From the NCBI GenBank assembly GCA_002773795.1, contig PFAD01000015.1, positions 66,219-114,338 of the forward strand: a DNA stretch of 48,120 nucleotides. Reading direction: 5' to 3'. The notes under the pieces are model-generated. The model saw only the letters and a list, made by a program, of their open reading frames with translations. It made no database searches and was not told the origin of the DNA. Shown here piece after piece: positions 17,144 to 25,765 of this stretch. The stretch comes from Chlamydiae bacterium CG10_big_fil_rev_8_21_14_0_10_42_34 (GTDB taxonomy: Bacteria; Chlamydiota; Chlamydiia; Chlamydiales; SM23-39). The translations under genes and the position numbers were made by a program. Each line of letters begins with the position of its first letter. Within the stretch, counting starts at the first letter, position 1.

Positions 17144-17947
17144 TTATTTTTTTTGAATATCTACAATCACTTGACGAGGTGGCCCTTCAGGGTTAGGGGT
17201 CTTTTTGTGTGTAGGGCTCCGTCCACCTGTTTTTTGCTCTTCTTGAGGTAATGGAGTCTGTCTTGCTTTTAAAGCAGCTTCGACAGCTTTGTTTACAATT
17301 GGAGTTTGTTTTGCTAACTTGTTTGCCGCACCCACTGTTACACTATAAGCAGCGTTACCTAACCAAGCAATTGTGCTCTGCTCTTCTGGTGTTTCTACAA
17401 CTTCACCTAAAAGTTCCAATGAGCGTCTTAAATCGGCTATTTTAGGTGTATTTGCTTCAAGGAACATTTCCAGTTTTGTTTTTTCTTCATTAAGTAGATT
17501 TGCGTTGTTTATAAAAATCTTATCGTACGATTTTTGAAAGGGTTTTAGATCAACACCCATTTTTTGCAGAACAGATAATGTCTCTTCATCGAGACTAGGG
17601 GCACGGCAATATGCAATTGCAGTATTATATTTCTTAATCAGAGCTTGTGTACATTCACGAATGTCCCGAAATGCAATATAAGTATTTATACCCTCATTAA
17701 ATTCTTGTTCAAGTGCATCCTTAGCAGGCATTGGCTCTATTTTCCTTTCTTTCAAGCTCGTATATCTTACAGTCCACGCAATGATCAGTTCCCCTAGCTC
17801 TTTTACTTTTTGAGAATAAGTGGAATATGTTTTTTCATATTCACTGCGCACCTCTTTTATGACATATTTGTATTTTTGGTTTTCTTCAATCTGCATTATT
17901 TGGGGAAATGGTGATGGTATTTCAGGTGTTTTTGCTACTGCCGACAT
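17144..17947 (-). CDS. hypothetical helical protein
   Basis: I do not recognise this 267-residue protein. It is hydrophilic, predicted largely alpha-helical with coiled-coil-like stretches (about 25-55, 85-110 and 150-185), and has no signal peptide or membrane segment. The last 40 residues are Pro/Gly/Lys-rich and look disordered. AAGAGGT stands before the ATG. It lies alone between the converging GH3 gene (22 bases away) and the dnaK operon. The layout would suit a lineage-specific secreted protein, but no secretion signal can be named. Confidence 0.7.
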   Translation of the reverse strand: MSAVAKTPEIPSPFPQIMQIEENQKYKYVIKEVRSEYEKTYSTYSQKVKELGELIIAWTVRYTSLKERKIEPMPAKDALEQEFNEGINTYIAFRDIRECTQALIKKYNTAIAYCRAPSLDEETLSVLQKMGVDLKPFQKSYDKIFINNANLLNEEKTKLEMFLEANTPKIADLRRSLELLGEVVETPEEQSTIAWLGNAAYSVTVGAANKLAKQTPIVNKAVEAALKARQTPLPQEEQKTGGRSPTHKKTPNPEGPPRQVIVDIQKK

Positions 17948-18027
17948 AAGAACCTCTTAAGTTAGAAGGTTTAAGGAGGCGTAACGTATAACGCAAAGCA
18001 AATATTTTAATAAAGGAAAAATAAAAA

Positions 18028-18048
18028 AGGGGGCAAGAACTGCCCCCT
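18028..18048 (-). terminator. intrinsic terminator of the hrcA-grpE-dnaK operon
   Basis: AGGGGGCA and TGCCCCCT form a perfect 8-bp stem with a 5-base loop just after the dnaK stop. On the minus strand a T-rich tract follows immediately. Confidence 0.92.
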
Positions 18049-18057
18049 AAAATGCGC

Positions 18058-19965
18058 TTATTTCTCTTCGTCGAGAACTTCTACTTCTGCGTCTTCAACG
18101 ACTTCAGATTGTGGCTTTTCATTTGATGCTGCGCCTGCTGCTTGTTGTTGCTGCGCTGCACCCGCTTTTGAAAGTTCTTCTCCAATTTTCTGCATGTGTT
18201 CTTGCAGCTCGGCAGTTTTTGCTTTAATCAGCGATACATCTTCGCCTTCTAAAGCTTTTTTCACTGCATCAACGCGAGATTGGATGTTTGAGACTACTTC
18301 AGCTGGAAGCTTGTCTTTATACTCTGTCAAAGACTTTTCAGCGCGGAAGGCAAGGCTATCTGCTTCGTTGCGGATCTCAACTTGCTCTTTACGCTGTTTA
18401 TCTTCTTCAGCATGAAGTTCCGCATCGCGGATTTTGTTTTTGATCTCTTCGTCAGAAAGGCCAGATTTCGCCTCGATTTTGATTTTTTGCTCTTTTCCGC
18501 TTTGTTTATCTTTCGCAGAGACGTGTAAAATACCGTCTGCGTCGATGTCGAAAGCAACTTCAATCTGAGGCATTCCTCTTGGTGCTGGCGGAATATCGGA
18601 AAGATCAAACCTGCCGATCTCTTTGTTATCTTTCGCCATTGGACGCTCACCTTGAAGAACGATGATCGTTACTGCTGGTTGGTTGTCGCTCGCAGTTGAA
18701 AAGACTTGCTTTTTCTGAGATGGGATTGTTGTATTGCGCTCAATTAACGGAGTCATCACGCCACCCATTGTCTCGATTCCCAATGTTAAGGGAACTACGT
18801 CGAGGAGGAGGACGTCTTTTACATCACCTGCAAAAATACCACCTTGGATCGCAGCGCCGATAGCAACCGCTTCATCAGGGTTTACCCCTTTATGAGGCTC
18901 TTTGCCGAAGATATCTTTTACTTTTTGCTGTACGCAAGGCATACGGGACATACCGCCAACGAGGATCACTTCGCCGATATCGCCGATAGATAGTCCTGCA
19001 TCTTTCATCGCTTTTTGGCAAGGCGCTACAGTTCTTTCTACCAAGTCGTGGCAAAGACTTTCTAGTTTTGCTCGGGTCAATGTTAATGCAAGGTGTTTAG
19101 GTCCTGTCGCATCCATTGTAATAAATGGTTGGTTGATCTCAGTTGTCATAACTCCTGAGAGCTCAACTTTAGCTTTCTCAGCTGCGTCACGTAGGCGCTG
19201 GAGGGCCATTTTATCTTTAGAAAGATCAATTCCAGTCTCTTTCTTAAACTCTTCTAACATCCACTTAATGACAACGATATCAAAGTCGTCTCCACCAAGG
19301 TGGGTGTCGCCATTTGTTGCAAGCACTTCAAATACACCGTCGCCGATCTCGAGAACCGATACGTCAAATGTACCGCCACCGAGGTCATATACGACCACTT
19401 TTTTGTCGCTGTGTTGCTTGTCGAGTCCGTACGCAAGAGCTGCAGCTGTTGGCTCAGGGATGATCCGTTTTACGTCGAGTCCCGCAATTTTACCAGCATC
19501 TTTTGTCGATTGTCTTTGTGAATCGTTAAAGTAGGCAGGAACTGTAATCACAGCTTCTGTCACTTTTTCGCCGAGATAGGTCTCTGCAGTTTCTTTCATC
19601 TTTGTAAGGACGTGTGCAGCAGCCTCTTCTGGAGATACCACTTTCCCATCCACTTCAAAGACAGCGTCGCCATTTGCGTTTTTTGTTACTTTGTAAGGTA
19701 CAGTCGCAATTTCTGACTGAACTTCGCTATATTTACGGCCGATGAAACGCTTTGTAGAAAAGAGCGTTTTGTCAGGGTTAGTAACAGCTTGACGCTTCGC
19801 AGGGACACCTACGAGTCTTTCGTTGCCTTTGTAGGCGATAACCGAAGGAGTTGTTCTCGCGCCTTCAGCATTCGTAATTACGACGGTAGACCCACCCTCC
19901 ATAATAGATACGCAAGAGTTTGTCGTTCCGAGGTCGATTCCAATAATTCTCTTTTTTTGTGACAT
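18058..19965 (-). CDS. dnaK: molecular chaperone DnaK (Hsp70)
   Basis: DnaK is the ATP-dependent Hsp70 chaperone that works with DnaJ and GrpE in the cytosol. The 635-residue length is normal. The N-terminal [13 protein letters not shown], the phosphate-2 motif [17 protein letters not shown], the adenosine motif [10 protein letters not shown] and the substrate-domain linker [19 protein letters not shown] are intact. The C-terminal lid ends in an acidic tail ([15 protein letters not shown]), as in most bacterial DnaKs. It is the last gene of the heat-shock operon, 18 bases after grpE, and a strong terminator follows. Confidence 0.99.
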   Translation of the reverse strand: MSQKKRIIGIDLGTTNSCVSIMEGGSTVVITNAEGARTTPSVIAYKGNERLVGVPAKRQAVTNPDKTLFSTKRFIGRKYSEVQSEIATVPYKVTKNANGDAVFEVDGKVVSPEEAAAHVLTKMKETAETYLGEKVTEAVITVPAYFNDSQRQSTKDAGKIAGLDVKRIIPEPTAAALAYGLDKQHSDKKVVVYDLGGGTFDVSVLEIGDGVFEVLATNGDTHLGGDDFDIVVIKWMLEEFKKETGIDLSKDKMALQRLRDAAEKAKVELSGVMTTEINQPFITMDATGPKHLALTLTRAKLESLCHDLVERTVAPCQKAMKDAGLSIGDIGEVILVGGMSRMPCVQQKVKDIFGKEPHKGVNPDEAVAIGAAIQGGIFAGDVKDVLLLDVVPLTLGIETMGGVMTPLIERNTTIPSQKKQVFSTASDNQPAVTIIVLQGERPMAKDNKEIGRFDLSDIPPAPRGMPQIEVAFDIDADGILHVSAKDKQSGKEQKIKIEAKSGLSDEEIKNKIRDAELHAEEDKQRKEQVEIRNEADSLAFRAEKSLTEYKDKLPAEVVSNIQSRVDAVKKALEGEDVSLIKAKTAELQEHMQKIGEELSKAGAAQQQQAAGAASNEKPQSEVVEDAEVEVLDEEK

Positions 19966-19983
19966 AGTTTAGTTCCTTTTTTT

Positions 19984-20499
19984 TTATTCGTCTTTAATTG
20001 CTGCTTCTTCCTCTGGAATTGTTTCTTCAGGGGAAGGTTCAGCGGATACAGTTTGAGGGTGCTTAGCAACTTTGACTCTTGCAGGACGAATCGTGCGAGT
20101 CTGGCTCTTATACCCTTTAGTAAATTCTTGTATTACAGTGCCATCTGGATGTTCTGTCGTCTCAACAATTTCGACCGCATCGTGGTAGTCTGGGTCGAAC
20201 GTATTTCCTTCAGAGTGGAAAGATACGATTCCGTGGTTATGTAAAACTTCCTTGAATTGAGAGAGGATCATTTCAAAGCCTGTCGCCCAATTTTTCACAG
20301 ATCCTTCTGCGCTTTCTGCAAAGCGAAGTGCGTTTTCAAAGTTATCAATTGCAGGTAAAAACTCTGAGATCGCATTTTCAATGCCAAAGCCGACCATTTC
20401 TTGCTTTTCTTTTTGAATCCGCTTGCGCATGTTTTCTTGCTCTGCAAGAGCGCGTAAGTACTTGTCTTTCCAGTTTTCTTCTATCGTCTCTTCTGTCAT
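19984..20499 (-). CDS. grpE: nucleotide exchange factor GrpE
   Basis: GrpE releases ADP from DnaK. The 171-residue protein has the long N-terminal helix (about 1-60, with KYLRALAEQENMRKRIQKE) used for dimerisation and the C-terminal beta-domain with the family segment GNTFDPDYHDAVEIVET. The extreme C-terminus is acidic. Its start overlaps the hrcA stop by 4 bases, indicating coupled translation. Confidence 0.96.
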   Translation of the reverse strand: MTEETIEENWKDKYLRALAEQENMRKRIQKEKQEMVGFGIENAISEFLPAIDNFENALRFAESAEGSVKNWATGFEMILSQFKEVLHNHGIVSFHSEGNTFDPDYHDAVEIVETTEHPDGTVIQEFTKGYKSQTRTIRPARVKVAKHPQTVSAEPSPEETIPEEEAAIKDE

Positions 20500-21656
20500 T
20501 TTACCTCGATTTGTTTCGTATTCCCACCAGGCGCATTGAAAGAGACTTCACTTTTTGACGCATGAGTAGGTGTTCGAAATGTGATTTTATATTTGTATAC
20601 ACTGTCTGTTAGGGTGCGGCTAATTTGCTCACTAAATACTTGGAGAAGCCCGAAAAGGTTTCTATAGGGCAGGCGCATAGGTCCAAGCAGGGCAATCGAT
20701 CCTGCAACCGTTTGATTGATCCGATAAGGGATGGCGATTACTGCACACTCAGAGTCTTTAGGGACAAAGGGGCATAGCTCGTTGCCAATCCAAGAAACGA
20801 TTTCATTTTGCTTGCAGCAATCTCTTAAAAGAGCTCTCATTTGGTTTTGATCTTCTAAAAGAGAGAGGCTATTGGCGAGCGCTGCAGCATCGTTGAATTC
20901 TGGGTAGGCCAAAAGTTTAGAAAGACCTGTCCTAAAGACATCTTCTTCGGGGAAGTTGGCGTAGCCAACCACATGGCGAACCATGATCTCGTTGTAGATC
21001 CTTTGTGCCATTTTTGCTTCAGCTTCTTTTTTGAAAAGAGGCTTTTCTCCCTTGTTCATCCGCCATAAAAAATATTCCTCTGTAGAGCGTAAAAAGGGGA
21101 TGTCAACTGGAGCATCTAGATAAATTGTTTCTGTTCGAATTAGACCAAAATCGGTGATTAAAACGGAGAGGAGCTTGCTCGAGTCGAGTTGAATGAGTCT
21201 TACATCTTGAATGAAATCCTGATCAAAGCGGGGTGCGGATACAAACACCGCGCACTTTGTCAGTTCGCTCAATAAATCTGCCGAGCGGTGCAAGAGACTT
21301 GCAATCTCTTTTGTCTCACTTTTAAACAAATCTTCAAAAAGCTCTTCTTGTGACTTTTCGATAAGGCCACCGCCTTGATGGACATCGGCGTAAAGACGAA
21401 ATGCTTTTTCTGTTGGGATCCTGCCGCCAGAAGTGTGGGGCTGCTTCAAGTAGCCGGCCGCTTCCATTTTGCTGAAATAATTGCGGATTGTCGCAGAACT
21501 AAGCGACTCAAATCCATTTTCTTGCAGCGTGTGAGAGCCAATCGGCTTGCCTGTTTTCAAATACAATTCGATCAATCCCAATAATACGGCTTGCTCCCTG
21601 TCTGTTTTGGGGAGTTTTTTTGCTGGAAGGATCTTTTTCAAGGTGGCACTTTTCAT
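20496..21656 (-). CDS. hrcA: heat-inducible transcription repressor HrcA
   Basis: HrcA represses heat-shock operons by binding CIRCE. The 386-residue protein has the N-terminal winged helix (about 19-95, with ATIRNYFSKMEAAGYL and the HTSGGRIPTEKAFR wing), a central GAF-like domain and the C-terminal IPYRINQTVAGSIALLGPMRLPY segment. The C-terminal tail after about residue 365 extends beyond most HrcA proteins; chlamydial HrcA also has a tail, reported to reduce repression. A CIRCE-like operator is found 60 bases upstream, so the operon is probably autoregulated. Confidence 0.96.
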   Translation of the reverse strand: MKSATLKKILPAKKLPKTDREQAVLLGLIELYLKTGKPIGSHTLQENGFESLSSATIRNYFSKMEAAGYLKQPHTSGGRIPTEKAFRLYADVHQGGGLIEKSQEELFEDLFKSETKEIASLLHRSADLLSELTKCAVFVSAPRFDQDFIQDVRLIQLDSSKLLSVLITDFGLIRTETIYLDAPVDIPFLRSTEEYFLWRMNKGEKPLFKKEAEAKMAQRIYNEIMVRHVVGYANFPEEDVFRTGLSKLLAYPEFNDAAALANSLSLLEDQNQMRALLRDCCKQNEIVSWIGNELCPFVPKDSECAVIAIPYRINQTVAGSIALLGPMRLPYRNLFGLLQVFSEQISRTLTDSVYKYKITFRTPTHASKSEVSFNAPGGNTKQIEVK

Positions 21657-21715
21657 AGTATTTTGCTAGTTCCTGCTAAGGATTATATCAAAGAATGTAG
21701 CGGGTTTCAAGATTT

Positions 21716-21742
21716 TTAGCAATCTTTCTCTCCGATTGCTTG
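21716..21742 (-). promoter_or_regulatory. degenerate CIRCE operator for HrcA
   Basis: TTAGCAATC (21716-21724) and GATTGCTTG (21734-21742) are separated by exactly 9 bases. The CIRCE consensus is TTAGCACTC-N9-GAGTGCTAA. The left arm matches 8 of 9 positions and the right arm 6 of 9. The arms are complementary to each other at 7 of 9. Spacing and position 60 bases upstream of hrcA support the call; promoter boxes were not convincingly found. Confidence 0.75.
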
Positions 21743-21844
21743 ATCCTCTACTTAATTGGTTGGCTGTAAGTGGTTTGAGATATTAATTGAGTTATAAGAA
21801 AGAGGGGGGTAGACTCTTTTGCAAAAACAAATAAGGAATTGATT

Positions 21845-22327
21845 ATGTCAGGTTTTTCTTTAATTAATGGTGCATTTTCGGTTGTCCCATTTATTGGGCC
21901 GATTGTGGCCGATTGGAATCAACGGAGTCTTGATCAGAGTGGCCCCTCCCACACGGAACAGTACCTGAGAGAGACACTTCCAAAAATTGCAAGTTTGCTG
22001 AATCCGATCGTGGTTAAGAATGAACAAAGTTTGGCTCTGTTAGAAAGCATTGAAAAAAAAGATCCAAACTACGATGTAAGAGTGCTTAGTCACTTAAAAG
22101 ACAAAATGTATTATTCTTTCTGCGGAAAAGTGAGTTCTGTTTTGTCTGTAGCGGCAACTGTTGCATTGATCGCTACCGGAATTTTGAAGCTATTGCCAGG
22201 TATTGTGCTTCTAGTTGTGTATGCCAAAACGGCTTCACGTCAAATTAACTATTCACGTCAATGTGAAAATGCTTACTTTAGACAACAACTCCAGATCACA
22301 AGTAATAGCCTAGGAAATGCTTATTAA
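21845..22327 (+). CDS. small protein with a bilobed hydrophobic segment, Inc-like
   Basis: This 160-residue protein is not a recognised family. Its main feature is a hydrophobic stretch at residues 96-127 made of two short helices split by KLLPG. Chlamydial inclusion membrane (Inc) proteins are known by such a hairpin of two membrane helices. A shorter hydrophobic segment is found near residues 9-22. No cleavable signal peptide is seen, which also suits Inc proteins secreted by type III. The ATG at 21845 is chosen over TTG at 21839 because AAGGAA lies 6 bases upstream of the ATG. It diverges from hrcA. An ordinary small membrane protein is the main alternative. Confidence 0.7.
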   Translation: MSGFSLINGAFSVVPFIGPIVADWNQRSLDQSGPSHTEQYLRETLPKIASLLNPIVVKNEQSLALLESIEKKDPNYDVRVLSHLKDKMYYSFCGKVSSVLSVAATVALIATGILKLLPGIVLLVVYAKTASRQINYSRQCENAYFRQQLQITSNSLGNAY

Positions 22328-22333
22328 TCGAGG

Positions 22334-22357
22334 GGCTCTTTGGTAAAAAGGGCCTTT
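22334..22357 (+). terminator. probable terminator of the Inc-like gene
   Basis: GGCTCTTT (22334-22341) pairs with AAAGGGCC (22347-22354) including one G-T pair, around a 5-base loop, 6 bases after the stop codon. Only a short TTTCT tract follows, so termination may be incomplete. Confidence 0.5.
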
Positions 22358-22428
22358 CTACTATTAGACTTGATGTATTTTGCAGTTCTTTGGCAAAGAT
22401 GGTTGAAACTATCTGAGGAATGTTTCTT

Positions 22429-23163
22429 CTAGGGTGATTGAGAGAGCTTCTTGTAGTAGTCGAGGCCCTTTTCTATGTCGCCATCGAATAAGATCTCTCC
22501 ATCTTTCATGACTAAAAGACGATTGCAAAAAGCTCTAAGGGCGGCGAGATCGTGCGAGGCTAAAAGAAGAATTTTGGCTTTTGAGACGAGTTGATGCATT
22601 CGCTCGCTTGCTTTTTTTGTAAATGCGGCATCGCCTGCACCAATGACTTCATCAATGAGGAGGATGTCTCCTGTGATCAAGGTTGATATCGCAAATGCAA
22701 GCCTTACGCGCATTCCGGCTGAATAGGTTTTAACGGGGTAGTCGATAAACTCTTTTAAATCGGCAAATTCAATGATTTCTTTTTCTAAAGCTCTCATTGT
22801 TTTGGGAGTTTGTCCAAAAAGCAGGCCACGATAGAGGATATTTTCCTTTCCTGTCGCTTCATATTCAAAGCCGAGGCTTAACTCTAAAAGAGGGCGTATT
22901 TTTCCATCGGTATGAAGGGTTCCTTTAGAAATAGGGTAGAGTCCGGCAATTGCTTTGAGTAAGGTCGATTTACCTGCACCATTTGGCCCTATGATCCCAA
23001 CTCTTTCACCAGGTTGAATTTTCAGAGAAATTCCCTTAAGAGCATGATGGTCTTTTAGTTTCTTTCTTTGTCCTTGAAAGAGTTTGAAAAGATACGATTT
23101 GAGTGAATTATCCCGGCAGTTGGCGAGTGAATAACGTAGATGAACTTTGTCTAATAGAATCAT
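22429..23163 (-). CDS. ATP-binding subunit of a polysaccharide ABC exporter (Wzt/KpsT/TagH-like)
   Basis: This ATPase should power export of a finished glycan across the inner membrane with the permease encoded just upstream. Walker A GPNGAGKST, the exporter-type signature YSAGMRVRL and Walker B ILLIDEV are present. The start is taken at 23163, because its ATG overlaps the permease stop in ATGA; an in-frame ATG at 23229 would add 22 residues that belong to the permease region. The 244-residue length means there is no C-terminal glycan-binding domain as in long Wzt proteins, so it is closer to KpsT/TagH. The glycan gene cluster to the right supplies the likely cargo. Confidence 0.92.
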   Translation of the reverse strand: MILLDKVHLRYSLANCRDNSLKSYLFKLFQGQRKKLKDHHALKGISLKIQPGERVGIIGPNGAGKSTLLKAIAGLYPISKGTLHTDGKIRPLLELSLGFEYEATGKENILYRGLLFGQTPKTMRALEKEIIEFADLKEFIDYPVKTYSAGMRVRLAFAISTLITGDILLIDEVIGAGDAAFTKKASERMHQLVSKAKILLLASHDLAALRAFCNRLLVMKDGEILFDGDIEKGLDYYKKLSQSP

Positions 23164-23942
23164 AGATAAAAAATCACTTTTTTCTCGCGGGTTCTTAGCA
23201 AAAATAGCGAGATACAACTTAGGATACAAGTGGTAAGGGAGCAGGCCACAAAATTCTGCATTAAGGGAAATTCCCCTCTAAGCAGTGGGGCTCGCAAGAG
23301 CTCTAATGCATGATAAATTGGGTTGTAGTAAAGGATCCATTCGATTCCCGCGTTTTTGAAAAGAGTGGGTAAAAAGAAAACGGGGGATACATACCAGACT
23401 GCTTGTAAAAAAAGGATCACTAGCTGAGAAAAATCTCGAAAAAAAAGGGTGATGAATGCAGTGATTGTTGCAAGTGGCCAAGCAATAAGGAAAAGCAGCA
23501 ATAGCGAAAAGGGGACACTCATCCATGAAATGTTTAGAATTTCGGGTTTCCAAACGATGATCCAGATGAGTAAACCTATTAGGGCGATGCAAAAGTTAAC
23601 AAAACACGTGAGCGTTGAGCGAAGGGAATAGATAACAACAGGATGTGCAAATTGTTGAATGTAACTTTCGGCATTGATAAATGCGTTGCATCCTGTAGTT
23701 GCGCTCGAAACAATGAATTCCCAAAGAACTAACCCAGATAAGATATAAGGCGCGTAGCTAGAGATGGGTGAGTGAAATAACTTCCCCATAACAAATCCCA
23801 AGATGAGAGTGAGCGCAAGGGGGTGGATCACACTCCAAAGAATCCCAAAAAATGAACGCCGATACTTCGTTCTTAAGTCTGACAATACCAGATGCATGCA
23901 AAAATAACGGGCTTGGTAAACACGCGACACATAGCCTTGCAT
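23160..23942 (-). CDS. polysaccharide ABC exporter permease (Wzm/KpsM/TagG-like)
   Basis: This 260-residue ABC-2 family membrane protein has about six helices. The N-terminal segment DLRTKYRRSFFGILWSVIHP (about residues 21-40) is the typical cytoplasmic entrance to the first helix, and the NPIYHALELLRAPLL segment near 210-224 is also family-typical. It forms a two-gene unit with the ATPase. AGGAT stands about 6 bases before the ATG. It is divergent from the glycan operon at 24079. The 136-base gap between them must hold promoters in both directions, but I see no clear boxes. Confidence 0.92.
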   Translation of the reverse strand: MQGYVSRVYQARYFCMHLVLSDLRTKYRRSFFGILWSVIHPLALTLILGFVMGKLFHSPISSYAPYILSGLVLWEFIVSSATTGCNAFINAESYIQQFAHPVVIYSLRSTLTCFVNFCIALIGLLIWIIVWKPEILNISWMSVPFSLLLLFLIAWPLATITAFITLFFRDFSQLVILFLQAVWYVSPVFFLPTLFKNAGIEWILYYNPIYHALELLRAPLLRGEFPLMQNFVACSLTTCILSCISLFLLRTREKKVIFYL

Positions 23943-24078
23943 TAGAATATCCTATTGTTTTATGGTGTGTGCTAAACTCAATTCAAGAGCCACTTTTTAG
24001 ATCTCATCCAACTACAACTTATAGAGCGATTTTGTCATCTAATCTGGAAAATTTCAATAGGTTATCCTGGTATCATAA

Positions 24079-25650
24079 ATGATTTCAGTAATTTTGTACG
24101 GTCGCAATGACAATCATGGATATAATTTTCATAAGAGACTAGCGCTTAGTATAAATTGTATGGCTGAGGTCCTTACAGATCCCGATGATGAGATCGTGTT
24201 TACGGACTATCACTCACCTGATGATTTTTCAACGATTATAGAGGCTATTTCTGATACTTTGACTGTTAAAGCTAAAGGATTGATCAGGCTTTTAAGGGTT
24301 CGCCCCTCACTTCACAGACAGATAAAGAGTGGCGAAAGGGACATGATTGAACCTGTTGCAAGAAATATTGCTATTCGAAGAAGCAATCCTAAAAATAGGT
24401 GGGTGTTATCGACAAATCCAGACATGATTTTGGTTGTTAAAGGGGAAGATCATTCGCTGTCTCGGTTGGTTAGTAATCTTGCAGATGGCTTTTATACTTT
24501 GCCACGATTTTCCCTTCCTGAGTGCCTTTGGGAGTCTGCCTTTAAGCGTGATGAGCCAGCCGAAGTCATCCGTTTTTTGGATGGGCAAAATTTACACTTA
24601 AATACGGTTGTCCGACGTCCCGGTTTTTTGAAGTATGATAATCCAGGAGATTTTCAACTCATGTTGCGCGAGGATGTGTTAAAAATTGGAGGATTCGATG
24701 AGAGGATGGTCAACTCATGGCATGTCGATTCGAACCTATCGAAAAGGATGTCTTTGCTAAAAGAGGTGAGATCTTTAGAAGGTGATATTTTAGCCTATCA
24801 TTGCAATCACGCTTTAACCCCATCTTTTCACACCAATTTTTCAAACAGTTGGGAGCGCTTCGTAAAAGGTGTTAAAACCCCATATCTCAATAACCCCAAC
24901 TGGGGGCTTTCACAGGGCTTAGTTGAAGAAATCGATTTAAAAAATGGGCATCTTCGGGCAGTTTGCTCTTTAGCGAATGCGAACCAAAATCAAGTAAACG
25001 ATGTGCAGATCTCATTAGAAACATTTAATACCCTTGCCTACTCACTTCCCCATGTTTTTGCAAATTTGGTTGATCATTTATGTTACCTTCCAAAAAACGC
25101 AACGCTTGGTTATTTGGGACATAATTTAACCCTTGTTCAAAAAATCTGTGCATATCTCGAGCAAAGAAAGATGTCAAATCGGTTGCTTTGTTTACTGCAA
25201 CAGGCTGAAGATTTGCCTGGGCGCGCTCAGGTCTGCACTTTGGAGGATATTATTTCCCAGCCTTCTGTCCTTATTTTCGATTTTGGGTTTGATAGAGATT
25301 CTTTTGATGGAAATTCTTATGAACAGGGGAGAAAGCTGCAAAAACAAATGATCGATTTGTTCATAAAGGTTACAGGGAAAAATAAACGGGCTGCAAAATA
25401 TATTGGGATTCATGTTTTACATACAGATGCCGATATCATTTTCTCAAAATGTCTCGATAAATTCGGTAACGGCTATTCATCCGGGATCAGTTATGGATAT
25501 ATGTCGAAACGGCGAAAAGGGAAGAGGCGCTCGGTACCTACTTTTTTTCAATATCTAGTGGTCCGCTTTGGTTTTCACTATTCTGATTCTATTCGTCGCT
25601 ACCTTGCAAAAACAAGGATTGGGAAAAGACTTTTTAAGTCATTAGTATGA
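24079..25650 (+). CDS. glycosyltransferase-like protein, NDNHG family, with C-terminal extension
   Basis: The first 290 residues share a set of motifs with two other proteins of this locus (28107 and 30463): GRNDNHG near the N-terminus, a TNPDM segment in the place of a metal-binding DxD, a WHVDS motif, YHCNH, and PYLNNPNWGL. This suggests a GT-A fold acting on a nucleotide sugar. Residues 310-523 form a further domain not found in the paralogues. It contains ATLGYLGHNLTLVQ and a very basic C-terminus, and I do not recognise it. It opens the plus-strand glycan operon. The ATG has no good ribosome binding site. Confidence 0.65.
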   Translation: MISVILYGRNDNHGYNFHKRLALSINCMAEVLTDPDDEIVFTDYHSPDDFSTIIEAISDTLTVKAKGLIRLLRVRPSLHRQIKSGERDMIEPVARNIAIRRSNPKNRWVLSTNPDMILVVKGEDHSLSRLVSNLADGFYTLPRFSLPECLWESAFKRDEPAEVIRFLDGQNLHLNTVVRRPGFLKYDNPGDFQLMLREDVLKIGGFDERMVNSWHVDSNLSKRMSLLKEVRSLEGDILAYHCNHALTPSFHTNFSNSWERFVKGVKTPYLNNPNWGLSQGLVEEIDLKNGHLRAVCSLANANQNQVNDVQISLETFNTLAYSLPHVFANLVDHLCYLPKNATLGYLGHNLTLVQKICAYLEQRKMSNRLLCLLQQAEDLPGRAQVCTLEDIISQPSVLIFDFGFDRDSFDGNSYEQGRKLQKQMIDLFIKVTGKNKRAAKYIGIHVLHTDADIIFSKCLDKFGNGYSSGISYGYMSKRRKGKRRSVPTFFQYLVVRFGFHYSDSIRRYLAKTRIGKRLFKSLV

Positions 25651-25765
25651 GGCTGCCTTTATAGCTTCAATTGCGCTCTCGGTAGGAAGGTATCTAACAC
25701 GCTTTTCAGCTTGTGAATATACGTTTTTTTTGCTATAAGCTTTTTTTAATTTTACGAGGGATACT

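Noticed and set aside
18902-19534. 210-residue plus-strand open frame opposite dnaK
   Set aside because: It is antisense to a highly conserved gene, has Ser/Thr-rich shadow composition, and no ribosome binding site or known domain.
23163-23229. Longer N-terminus for the exporter ATPase starting at 23229
   Set aside because: It would overlap the permease gene by 70 bases and add residues not seen in the family; ATG at 23163 overlaps the permease stop in the usual ATGA form.
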